Assembly: GCA_036652055.1 (NCBI GenBank)
Contig: JAVVWP010000024.1
Location: 1 to 25,405, forward strand
Source: Fimenecus sp036652055
Lineage (GTDB): Bacteria > Bacillota > Clostridia > Oscillospirales > Acutalibacteraceae
DNA length: 25,405 nt
Direction of reading: 5' to 3'
Shown: piece after piece, positions 6,156 to 13,997 of the stretch
How positions within the stretch are numbered: position 1 is the first letter of the stretch
Layout: the number at the start of each line of letters is the position of its first letter
The notes under the pieces: generated by a model
What the model saw: only the letters and a program-made list of their open reading frames with translations
Told to the model about the DNA's origin: nothing
Database searches by the model: none
Program-made: the position numbers and the translations under genes

Positions 6156-8474
6156 ATGAAAAAAGCAAAACAGGTATTCGCAGGCATTTTAATTTTAGCA
6201 ATGCTACTATCGTTATCGATGGTTACAAACGCTCAAACCAAAGAGGAAAGTCAGTATTTAGACTATTCACAGTTTAGAGCAAATACAGAGGCGATGGGAA
6301 TTGTAGACAGCAAAACTCCAAAAACAGCAAATGATATTGAAGAAAAATGGGCAACAAAATTCGGCACGGATTGGAATGCAACTCCGGGAACACCGATTGT
6401 TATAGGTGATTATCTTTATGCTTTAGTTGCAGGTCAGCAAAAGCTTTATAGAGTTGATATAAAAACAGGAAAGATTTTAAATAGTGTTGAATGCAAAGGC
6501 TCGTCACAATTTTTTTCAATGATAGGCTATGGTGATGGAAAAATTTTTGTGCCAAGAAACAGCACAAATGCTGATGGAAAATCCGTCGCAATAATAATGG
6601 CTTATGATGAAGCTACAATGAATATGCTTTGGCAGTCAGAGCCTATTGGTGATGAATTGGCAGGCATTCAGGCACTTTCGGCAATAACATATTATAATGG
6701 ATATATATATGTAGGTGCGTCAAATGGCAGTGCATCAAACGGTGCTTTTGCTTGTTTTAAAGTAAATGATGAAGATATTTCAAAACCAGATGAAATTAAA
6801 AAAGCTACTTGGGTTTATACTCCGCAGGCACCAATGAAATCGGGATATTATTGGTGTGGCGGTGCAATTGTCGGCAATTCAATAGTTTTTGGTGGTGAGG
6901 CAACAGAATTAGTAATTCATAGCCTTACAGAAGATAAGGTTCTTGATAAAATCACGCTTGAAACAAATGTGAAATCAGGAATAAGAAGCAGTATTTATTA
7001 TGATAATGATTTAAAAACAGTTTTTGCCGCAACAAAAGAGGGAAACCTTTACAGCATTAAGCTTTCAAGCAATGAAACCTTTGACCGTTCATCAATTAAA
7101 AAGGTAAATATCGGAACGGACATAACCTCAAGCCCCGTGGTGTTTAGAGAAAGAGTTTATATCGGTGGTGGCGGAATGGGTGGCAATGCAGGGTTTACTG
7201 TTTTGAATGCAAATACAATGGAAATAATATATAGCATAAAAAATATAAAATCCCAAAGTGCGCCTATTATCACAACTGCGTATGCAACAAAGGAAAACAA
7301 CTGGAAAGTTTATGCTTATGTGGTTAGATTTGACAAACCGTCAACGCTTTATGCTATGAGTGACTGCGAAGGTCAGCAGGTGGCAAGCTTTGAGGAGCTT
7401 ATATCTCCGTCAGTACCGCAATTTTGTTCGCAAAGTGTTGCAATAGATAAAGACGGAAATTTTTATTATTATAATGACAGCGGAAATATTTTTAAATTTG
7501 GTAGCAAAAACAGCGAAAACAGTGAATTTACAGCAACAGATGTTGACAATGCAATCCTGCTTCACAAGGAAAACAATAAAATTTCAAGTGAGGATTTATT
7601 TTCTCTAAAAAGGATTGAAATTCGTTATAACAACCTTTCAGACAGCGAAAAATCAAAGGTCTTATATCTTAATGATTTAAAGCAAATGATAAAAAATTCA
7701 GAAAATCTTAAAAATGAAATCTTTGTAGCTCAAAAGCTGAACAATGATTTAGCGGGATATGACTTTAGCAACATTTCATTAAAAGATAATGATGCAATAA
7801 TGGCATTTATGATTTCGTTTAACTCGCTTTCAGATGAAGGAAAAGCACAAATTACAAATGCAAAGGTGTTAATCGAGGCAAATGAAAAGCTTACAGCACT
7901 TAAAAACGATAAGCTTGTGAGTGAAATTAATGCAAAAATTGATGCACTCCCAAACGATAACGCTCTTTGTCTTGATGATAAAAAAGCAGTTGATGATTTG
8001 ATTTTAGAGGTAAACAATCAAAAAGTAGAGGTAAAAGCAAAAATTAATACAGAAAAACTGAATGCAAAAAAAGCAAAAATAACAGAAATAGAAAATGCAG
8101 TAAATAAATTAAATGATAGAATTTGGAACGAGCTTAAACCAACTAATATCACTGTAAATGATGAGGATACGGTGAATTCTCTTATAGCCGACTATAACAA
8201 AATAGCAGAAAAAGATAGAAAATATGTAATAGGTTATGATGAAGTTTTACAGGCAAAAAAAGAAATTATTGAAATGAAAAACAATATGGAAACAACAACT
8301 CAGCCTATGGAAAAAGAAGAAAATCCAAAAACAGAAACAGGGGAAAACACAGAAGTCCCAAAAACAGGCGAGCAATCAGAAAAAAATCTAATTGTGGCTT
8401 TTGGTGTGATAATTTTATCTGCTGGAGCTTGCCTTTATAGCATTAAGCGTAAAGATAAACAAAGGAAATTCTAA
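6156..8474 (+). CDS. Sortase-anchored PQQ-type beta-propeller surface protein, riboswitch controlled
   Basis: The 772-residue protein has a signal peptide (about 1-27, cleaved near TNA-QT). A region of PQQ/beta-propeller-like repeats covers about 45-460, seen as recurring YALV..LYRVDIKTGKI, YIYVGA, VYIGGGG and FYYYNDSGNIFKFG blades. A lysine/aspartate-rich helical region (about 470-725) follows, with weak repeats of the kind found in clostridial wall proteins. The C-terminus is a cell-wall sorting signal: VPKTG at 734-738, a hydrophobic span, and the basic tail KRKDKQRKF. It should be covalently attached to the wall. It is the first gene behind the cobalamin riboswitch and abuts a DUF4430 lipoprotein and an ECF importer, so surface corrinoid capture is a reasonable inference, loosely like the BtuG propeller of Bacteroidetes. 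No enzymatic motif was seen and PQQ binding is not implied. The exact ligand is unproven. Confidence 0.85.
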   Translation: MKKAKQVFAGILILAMLLSLSMVTNAQTKEESQYLDYSQFRANTEAMGIVDSKTPKTANDIEEKWATKFGTDWNATPGTPIVIGDYLYALVAGQQKLYRVDIKTGKILNSVECKGSSQFFSMIGYGDGKIFVPRNSTNADGKSVAIIMAYDEATMNMLWQSEPIGDELAGIQALSAITYYNGYIYVGASNGSASNGAFACFKVNDEDISKPDEIKKATWVYTPQAPMKSGYYWCGGAIVGNSIVFGGEATELVIHSLTEDKVLDKITLETNVKSGIRSSIYYDNDLKTVFAATKEGNLYSIKLSSNETFDRSSIKKVNIGTDITSSPVVFRERVYIGGGGMGGNAGFTVLNANTMEIIYSIKNIKSQSAPIITTAYATKENNWKVYAYVVRFDKPSTLYAMSDCEGQQVASFEELISPSVPQFCSQSVAIDKDGNFYYYNDSGNIFKFGSKNSENSEFTATDVDNAILLHKENNKISSEDLFSLKRIEIRYNNLSDSEKSKVLYLNDLKQMIKNSENLKNEIFVAQKLNNDLAGYDFSNISLKDNDAIMAFMISFNSLSDEGKAQITNAKVLIEANEKLTALKNDKLVSEINAKIDALPNDNALCLDDKKAVDDLILEVNNQKVEVKAKINTEKLNAKKAKITEIENAVNKLNDRIWNELKPTNITVNDEDTVNSLIADYNKIAEKDRKYVIGYDEVLQAKKEIIEMKNNMETTTQPMEKEENPKTETGENTEVPKTGEQSEKNLIVAFGVIILSAGACLYSIKRKDKQRKF

Positions 8475-9185
8475 ATGAAAAAACCAATAAAATTATTTAT
8501 TTGTCTATTAGCAGTTATTTTGCTGTTTTCAGGCTGTAAAATTGAAAAAGTGGAAGAAGTGGAAGAAGTGGCTTTAGAAACCACAACTTCCATTATAGAA
8601 GAAAGTGATAGTGAAACAATTGCAGTAACTACCGCCTTAACGAATGTTTCAGAAAAAAGCAGTGAATTTTCACAAGCTAAAACTACTTTGGTAAAAGAGC
8701 AAACTTCGCAGGCTACTTCGCCAAAGCCGATAAAAGAAGAACAGACGATTAATAAAGAAGTTTTAAAGTATTGTTATTTGTCGGTAGACTGTAAGACAAT
8801 TTTGAATAATAAAGATAAGTTTAACAAAGATAAGCTTTCGATTTTGCCATCTGACGGAGTGATTTTTTCACAGCATAAAGTGGTTTTTAATGATGGCGAA
8901 ACAGTGTTTGATGTTCTTAGTAGAGAGCTTAGAAAAAACCGAATTCATATGGAATTTTCAAAAACTCCCATCTATAACAGTAATTATATTGAAGGAATAG
9001 GCAATATTTATCATTTTGATTGCGGAGAGCTTTCCGGCTGGATGTACAGTGTCAACGGGGTTTTCCCAAACTATGGCGTGAGTAGGTATAAGCTTAGTGA
9101 TGGTGACAAAATCGAGATGAAATACTCTTGCGATTTAGGGCGTGATTTAGGTCACGAATGGGACGGGGTGTATCACGATGAGTGA
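8475..9185 (+). CDS. DUF4430 (transcobalamin C-terminal-like) lipoprotein
   Basis: The 236-residue protein has a lipoprotein signal with lipobox FSGC (Cys21), a low-complexity Thr/Ser/Glu linker (about 25-95), and a C-terminal domain (about 97-236). That domain has the DUF4430 hallmarks: TVFDVLSRELRK, YIEGIGNIYHFDCGELSGWMY, SVNGVFPNYGVSRYKLSDGD and KYSC. This Pfam family is related to the C-terminal beta domain of animal transcobalamin and intrinsic factor, which covers the corrinoid face. The gene starts directly after the propeller gene and overlaps ecfT by 8 bases. Under a cobalamin riboswitch it is best read as a membrane-tethered corrinoid-binding partner of the ECF importer. The domain assignment is fairly secure; the ligand is inferred. 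There is no alpha-toroid domain like the one in animal transcobalamin. Confidence 0.87.
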   Translation: MKKPIKLFICLLAVILLFSGCKIEKVEEVEEVALETTTSIIEESDSETIAVTTALTNVSEKSSEFSQAKTTLVKEQTSQATSPKPIKEEQTINKEVLKYCYLSVDCKTILNNKDKFNKDKLSILPSDGVIFSQHKVVFNDGETVFDVLSRELRKNRIHMEFSKTPIYNSNYIEGIGNIYHFDCGELSGWMYSVNGVFPNYGVSRYKLSDGDKIEMKYSCDLGRDLGHEWDGVYHDE

Positions 9186-10065
9186 CAGCTTTTCTTCATA
9201 TCACCCTTTTGTGAATTTTTTCTATTTTGCAGTTGTTATAATATCATCAATGTTTTTTAGCAATCCCATTTTGCTTTTGATTTCTCTTATTGTAGGGTTT
9301 AGTTATTCTATATATCAAAATGGAATTAAAGCTTTTAAATTTAATTTGATGTTTTCACTGCCAACGGTGATTTTTATTGCAATTTTAAATCCGCTTTTTA
9401 ATCACGAGGGAGCAACGATTTTATTTTATTTGAATGACAACCCTATTACAATGGAGTCGATAATTTACGGAATTTCATCGGCAATTATGTTTTGCAGCGT
9501 TATAATTTGGTTTTCTTGTTATAATTCAATAATGTCATCAGACAAATTCATTTACCTTTTTGGTAAAATCATTCCGTCATTGTCATTAATTTTTTCTATG
9601 ACGCTTCGTTTTGTACCAAAATTTAAAGCACAGGCAAAGGTTATTTCAAATGCACAAAAATGTATAGGCAGAGATGTGTCGCAAGGAAATATTTTAAAAA
9701 GAATAAAAAACGCAATAACGATTTTATCAATCTTAACAACATGGGCGTTTGAAAATGCAATTGAAACCGCTGACTCTATGAAATGTCGTGGCTATGGCTT
9801 AAAAGGACGAACCGCTTTTTCAAATTACAATTTCAGAAAGCGTGATATGACAGCCTTTTTAGTTATGGCTTTGCTTTCTATTATAATTATTATCGGCTTT
9901 TTTTTAGGCGTTTCATCAGCAAGATATTTTCCGACTATTGAATTTAAAATTCCGAATGCTTTTGCAGTAATAGTTTATTTTGCTTATTTTTTGCTACTCT
10001 CTTTGCCACTTGTTATTAACTTTATGGAGGATATAAAATGGAAATATTTGAAATCAAAAATTTAA
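9178..10065 (+). CDS. ecfT: ECF transporter transmembrane component EcfT
   Basis: This is the scaffold subunit that couples the two ATPases of an energy-coupling factor vitamin importer to the substrate-binding S component. The 295-residue protein has several hydrophobic spans (about 12-45, 58-72, 95-116, 130-145, 225-248, 262-285). A long cytoplasmic stretch carries SMKCRGYG at 200-207, the family's Ala-Arg-Gly-type coupling motif that docks in the ATPases. Here Cys replaces the usual small residue. ATG at 9178 overlaps the lipoprotein gene by 8 bases, and the 3' end overlaps the ATPase gene by 28 bases, implying translational coupling. The operon carries its own T and A subunits, so this is a dedicated (group I type) importer and not one sharing a general ECF module. 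Confidence 0.93.
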   Translation: MSDSFSSYHPFVNFFYFAVVIISSMFFSNPILLLISLIVGFSYSIYQNGIKAFKFNLMFSLPTVIFIAILNPLFNHEGATILFYLNDNPITMESIIYGISSAIMFCSVIIWFSCYNSIMSSDKFIYLFGKIIPSLSLIFSMTLRFVPKFKAQAKVISNAQKCIGRDVSQGNILKRIKNAITILSILTTWAFENAIETADSMKCRGYGLKGRTAFSNYNFRKRDMTAFLVMALLSIIIIIGFFLGVSSARYFPTIEFKIPNAFAVIVYFAYFLLLSLPLVINFMEDIKWKYLKSKI

Positions 10066-11699
10066 CATTTTCATATCCCGAAAGAGAAAAAAACGCTTTA
10101 GATGATATTTGTCTAAAGATTGATGATGGCGAATTTATAGTCATTTGTGGAAAATCGGGAAGCGGAAAAAGCACACTTCTTCGCCATTTAAAACCATCAA
10201 TTACTCCGCATGGAAAAACAGAGGGCGAGATTTTATTTTCTTCAACGGATATTAAAGACATTTCGCTAAAAGATGAGGCACAAAAAATCGGATATGTCCT
10301 TCAAAATCCAGACAATCAAATTGTGACCGATAAAGTTTGGCACGAGCTTTCGTTTGGGCTTGAAAGCCTTTCAATGAAAAAAGAGGAAATTCGCCTTAGA
10401 ACCGCTGAAATGGCAAGCTTTTTTGGGATTTCAGATTGGTTTTATAAAGATGTTAATGTGCTTTCTGGCGGACAAAAACAGCTTCTTAATTTAGCTTCGA
10501 TAATGGCAATGCAACCTAAAGTGCTTATTTTAGATGAGCCTACAAGTCAGCTTGACCCGATTGCCGCTACCGAATTTTTAGATACGGTGGCAAAAATCAA
10601 TCGTGAACTTGGAACAACAATAATAATAACAGAGCATCGTCTTGAAGAAGTTTTTCCTATGGCAGACAGGGCGATCGTAATAGAAAACGGAAAAATAATA
10701 GCAAATGACAGCCCTAAAAAAGTTGGCGAAATTTTAAAAAACGCTCATAACGAGATGTTTTTGTCTATGCCGAGTGCAATGAGGATTTATGCTGAATTAG
10801 GTAGCAATGAGCCTTGCCCGATAACGGTTAAAGAGGGCAGAAATTTCCTTTCTGAATTACTGCCATCGGGTGGCAAATTTTTGTGCAAACACAGCGAAAA
10901 GAATTTTATTTGTGAAAATGCAATCGAATTTAATGATGTGTGGTTTAAATATGAAAAGAACGATACAGATGTGATAAAGGGATTGTCGCTCAAGATAAAA
11001 AAGGGGAGTTTTCATTCAATCGTCGGCAGTAATGGAGCAGGTAAAACAACAGCACTATCGCTAATTTCAGGAATTAACAAGCCATACAGCGGAAAGATTT
11101 TAATAAACGGGAAAAAATCTTCAAAATATAGTAGCAACGAATTATTTTCGGGGCTTCTCGGCGTTCTACCGCAAAATCCGCAAGCTTTATTTGTAAAAAA
11201 TACAGTGCTTTCAGATTTAGAGGAAATGCTAACGGGCAGTAGCGATGAAAAGCTTGAAAAGATTGAAAAAACTGCAAAGCTTACAGAAATAACTGATTTT
11301 TTTGAGCGTCACCCATATGACCTAAGCGTTGGCGAACAACAGCGAGTTGCTTTAACAAAAATTCTTCTTTTAAATCCAAAAATACTGCTTTTAGATGAGC
11401 CGACAAAGGGGCTTGATAATTCGTTCAAAAAAAAGCTATCAGATATAATCAGAAAGCTTTGCGATAGTGGCGTGACGGTTTTAATGGTTTCACACGATAT
11501 TGAATTTGCGGCAAAATACACCGATTTTTGCTCAATGTTTTTTGATGGCACAGCGGTAGCAACCGACGAAACAAGGCGATTTTTCAGTGGCAACAGTTTT
11601 TACACGACTGCATCAAACAGAATGTCAAGGCACATTATAGACGGTGCGGTAACAGAGGAGGAGGTTATAGAAATATGCAAAAAGAACACTCCTCGTTAA
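10038..11699 (+). CDS. ECF transporter ATPase, EcfA-EcfA' fusion
   Basis: Two complete ABC ATPase domains lie in one 553-residue chain. The first has Walker A GKSGSGKST (38-46), Q89, LSGGQ (142-146), Walker B VLILDEP (162-168) and H200. The second has Walker A GSNGAGKTT (330-338), Q379, the signature variant LSVGEQQ (429-435), Walker B LLLDEP and H486. A linker of about 55 residues (240-293) joins them. All catalytic residues are present in both halves. The fusion would act as the EcfA/EcfA' heterodimer driving the importer. GGAGG precedes the ATG, which lies inside the end of ecfT; the 3' end overlaps the S-component gene by 25 bases. Confidence 0.94.
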   Translation: MEIFEIKNLTFSYPEREKNALDDICLKIDDGEFIVICGKSGSGKSTLLRHLKPSITPHGKTEGEILFSSTDIKDISLKDEAQKIGYVLQNPDNQIVTDKVWHELSFGLESLSMKKEEIRLRTAEMASFFGISDWFYKDVNVLSGGQKQLLNLASIMAMQPKVLILDEPTSQLDPIAATEFLDTVAKINRELGTTIIITEHRLEEVFPMADRAIVIENGKIIANDSPKKVGEILKNAHNEMFLSMPSAMRIYAELGSNEPCPITVKEGRNFLSELLPSGGKFLCKHSEKNFICENAIEFNDVWFKYEKNDTDVIKGLSLKIKKGSFHSIVGSNGAGKTTALSLISGINKPYSGKILINGKKSSKYSSNELFSGLLGVLPQNPQALFVKNTVLSDLEEMLTGSSDEKLEKIEKTAKLTEITDFFERHPYDLSVGEQQRVALTKILLLNPKILLLDEPTKGLDNSFKKKLSDIIRKLCDSGVTVLMVSHDIEFAAKYTDFCSMFFDGTAVATDETRRFFSGNSFYTTASNRMSRHIIDGAVTEEEVIEICKKNTPR

Positions 11700-12391
11700 C
11701 AAAAAGAACGGTTTTCGAGTGCTTTTTAATATTAATTTTAATTCCTCTAACTATTGGATTTTCTATGGTTTTTTTAAATGATAGAAAATATTATTTCACA
11801 AGCCTTTTAATTATAATTTATACAATAATTCCTTTTTTTATAGCTTTTGAGGGGCGAAAGCCAAAGGCGAGAGAAATAGTTGTTATTTCTGTACTTTCGG
11901 CGATTGCAATAGTCGGCAGAGCTGTATTTTTTATGGTGCCACAGGTAAAGCCAGTCATAGCGATAGTGATAATCGCAGGTATTGCCTTTGGAGCAGAAAG
12001 TGGATTTTTAGTAGGTGCGATAACGGGTTTTGTATCTAATTTTTTCTTTGGGCAAGGCCCGTGGACACCGTGGCAAATGTTTTGCTTTGGAATTATAGGA
12101 TTTTTAGCAGGAATTTTATTTAAAAAAGGAATGCTAAAACGAACAAAACTTTCACTTTGCATTTTTGGCGGACTATCAACGCTTATCATTTATGGTGGAA
12201 TTATTAACTTTGGTTCGCTTTTAATTTCGGGGGCAAAACCGACAGCAGAGGCACTTTTTGCAGTTTATCTCGCAGGGCTTCCAATGGATTTAATTCATGC
12301 TTTTTCAACCGTTATATTTTTGTTTTTAATAGCAATGCCAATGCTTGAAAAGCTTGATAGAATTAAAGTAAAATACGGACTATTAGAATGA
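11675..12391 (+). CDS. ECF transporter S component, probable corrinoid-specific
   Basis: This is a 238-residue integral membrane protein with about six or seven hydrophobic spans and the S-component pattern of a short cytoplasmic N-terminus, small-residue helix 1 and loops rich in Gly. Most distinctive is FGQGPWTPWQMFCFGIIGFLAG near residues 127-148. As recalled, this block is typical of S components found beside cobalamin riboswitches (CbrT-like). The S component is the membrane-embedded substrate binder. Its position as last gene of the riboswitch operon, behind its own T and A subunits, points to cobalamin or another corrinoid as substrate. Corrinoid precursors such as alpha-ribazole cannot be excluded by sequence alone. 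AGGAGGAGG lies just upstream of the ATG. A terminator follows 5 bases after the stop. Confidence 0.85.
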   Translation: MQKEHSSLTKRTVFECFLILILIPLTIGFSMVFLNDRKYYFTSLLIIIYTIIPFFIAFEGRKPKAREIVVISVLSAIAIVGRAVFFMVPQVKPVIAIVIIAGIAFGAESGFLVGAITGFVSNFFFGQGPWTPWQMFCFGIIGFLAGILFKKGMLKRTKLSLCIFGGLSTLIIYGGIINFGSLLISGAKPTAEALFAVYLAGLPMDLIHAFSTVIFLFLIAMPMLEKLDRIKVKYGLLE

Positions 12392-12396
12392 AACAA

Positions 12397-12440
12397 AATG
12401 TGTAGTGCAAAGCTTAATTGCTCTGCTCTGCACATTTTTA
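12397..12440 (+). terminator. Terminator of the riboswitch operon
   Basis: A long hairpin with arms 12397-12413 and 12420-12436 (17 bp, one G·T pair and two mismatches) surrounds the loop TTAATT. It runs into a T tract at 12435-12439. It begins only 5 bases after the S-component stop codon. Confidence 0.85.
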
Positions 12441-12482
12441 ATATTTAGAACCCAAATTTTTGTAAAAAGCCAAAAAACACCT

Positions 12483-12510
12483 TTGAATTTGATTGCGTTT
12501 ATGATATAAT
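12483..12510 (+). promoter_or_regulatory. Probable promoter of soj
   Basis: TATAAT at 12505-12510 is a perfect -10 box, with TGA directly before it. TTGAAT at 12483-12488 lies 16 bases upstream as a -35 box. It sits between the terminator of the riboswitch operon and the soj start. Confidence 0.65.
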
Positions 12511-12560
12511 TTAGTTTAATAGTATATTAGGGAAATATCTCACAAATGGAGTTGAAATAA

Positions 12561-13322
12561 ATGGCGAAAACCATTTCAATTATAAATCAAAAGGGCGGAG
12601 TTGGAAAAACCACCACTGCTGTAAATCTTTCGGCTGCTGTTGGGGCAATTGGAAAGAAAGTTTTGCTTGTTGATATTGATCCTCAAGGAAATTCTACCAG
12701 TGGATACGGAATTAACAAAAGAGGAATTAAAAATTCAACTTATAGTATGCTCGTTGGAAGTGCAAAGGCATCAGAAGTTTTAATAAAAACAAAGTTTAAA
12801 AATGTTGATGTGTTGCCATCTGATATGAATTTAGCAGGCGCAGAGGTTGAAATGATTGGGCTTGAAAAGCGTGAAAGCCTTTTAAAGCTTGCCCTTTGCG
12901 AAATTTGGAATGATTATGACTATATCTTTTTAGATTGTCCGCCGTCACTTGGGCTTATAACAATCAATGCTTTATGTGCGTCAGACACCTTTTTAGTTCC
13001 AATCCAGTGTGAATATTACGCTCTTGAGGGGCTTGCACAGCTTATGTCAACGGTTCGTCAGATAAAACGCCTTTACAATCCGCATATTGAACTCGAAGGG
13101 GTTCTTTTGACTATGTATGATGGTCGATTAAATTTAACCCAGCAAGTAGTTGATGAGGTTAAAAAGTTTTTTCCAAAAAAAGTTTATGCAACAACAATCC
13201 CACGGAATGTTAGGCTTTCAGAAGCACCGTCATTTGGCGAGCCTGCTATGTATTATGATAAAAATTCAAAAGGCTCAATAGCTTATTCTGATTTTGCAAA
13301 CGAATTTTTAAAAAAACAGTGA
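12561..13322 (+). CDS. soj: Chromosome-partitioning ATPase ParA/Soj
   Basis: This ParA-type Walker ATPase acts with ParB/Spo0J at parS in origin segregation and modulates DnaA. The 253-residue protein has the deviant Walker A KGGVGKTT (11-18) with its signature first lysine. It also has VLLVDIDPQGNSTSG, Walker B YIFLDCPPSLG, and the C-terminal family block NVRLSEAPSFGEPAMYYDKNSKGS. Length and motifs are typical. A GGAG ribosome binding site lies about 10 bases before the ATG. In most Firmicutes soj overlaps or abuts spo0J; here a lipoprotein gene lies between them. It is separated from noc by the whole riboswitch operon. Confidence 0.97.
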   Translation: MAKTISIINQKGGVGKTTTAVNLSAAVGAIGKKVLLVDIDPQGNSTSGYGINKRGIKNSTYSMLVGSAKASEVLIKTKFKNVDVLPSDMNLAGAEVEMIGLEKRESLLKLALCEIWNDYDYIFLDCPPSLGLITINALCASDTFLVPIQCEYYALEGLAQLMSTVRQIKRLYNPHIELEGVLLTMYDGRLNLTQQVVDEVKKFFPKKVYATTIPRNVRLSEAPSFGEPAMYYDKNSKGSIAYSDFANEFLKKQ

Positions 13323-13332
13323 GGTATGATTT

Positions 13333-13965
13333 ATGAAGGGCATTAAAGCGGTTATTGCTATAATTCTACTTATTTCAGTCGTGTTTTCTGGTTGCGGAAA
13401 AAAAGAGTTTGAAACAGATACAACAGCAGGAACAACTATTCCTGTTTCGACTGAGCCACAAAGCACCGAGGAGGCAACAACAGCCTCACCATATCCTGAA
13501 TTTGATTTTTCTGGAATAAAAATGGGAATGACAATTGAGCAGGTTCAAAAAAGAATAGGTCAAGAAGTGAAAGTTTTAGATAAAGATGGAAAAAAATATT
13601 TCATAAATCCATTTAAAGGAATAGACTGCCTTGATAAATCCATTCAAAAAGATGTTTGGTTTGTGTTTAACAAAGCAGGCGGACTTGATGAAATTCAATA
13701 TAAAATCGAAAAAAAAGACAATTTGATTTTTGAAGATGCAGTCATTTTTTATTATAATAGGTTTGGCGATTATGCCGAAACTCACGATAATGTTAAAAAT
13801 ACAATTTGGAAATTAAAAGATGTTTATTTAGTTCTTTCAGCAATAGATGCAGGAAAATATGCGGTGTCATTTTTTGAAAGCAATACCTTTGAAAAAGAAC
13901 ATCAATATGAATATGAAATGTATCTAAAAATAACAGGTCAAAATAAAACAACTGTTGCAAAATAA
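13333..13965 (+). CDS. Small lipoprotein of unknown function between soj and spo0J
   Basis: The 210-residue protein starts with a lipoprotein signal peptide and lipobox FSGC (Cys21). A Thr/Glu-rich linker (about 27-52) follows, then a globular domain (about 55-195). Near the start of that domain GIKMGMTIEQVQKRIGQ resembles the short GMT-x-x-QV element of BamE/SmpA-like lipoproteins. That similarity is too short to assign function, and such proteins act in Gram-negative outer membranes. The gene starts 10 bases after soj and is followed by 32 bases before spo0J, so it should be co-transcribed with both. I do not recognise a specific family. Confidence 0.85.
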   Translation: MKGIKAVIAIILLISVVFSGCGKKEFETDTTAGTTIPVSTEPQSTEEATTASPYPEFDFSGIKMGMTIEQVQKRIGQEVKVLDKDGKKYFINPFKGIDCLDKSIQKDVWFVFNKAGGLDEIQYKIEKKDNLIFEDAVIFYYNRFGDYAETHDNVKNTIWKLKDVYLVLSAIDAGKYAVSFFESNTFEKEHQYEYEMYLKITGQNKTTVAK

Positions 13966-13997
13966 AAACAGTTTAGAATAAAACAGGGGTGAAACAG

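Noticed and set aside
6156..8474. PQQ-dependent dehydrogenase
   Set aside because: Only the propeller-type repeats are recognisable; the metal- and PQQ-binding residues and the cysteine-pair signature of such enzymes were not seen, and the protein is wall-anchored under a cobalamin riboswitch.
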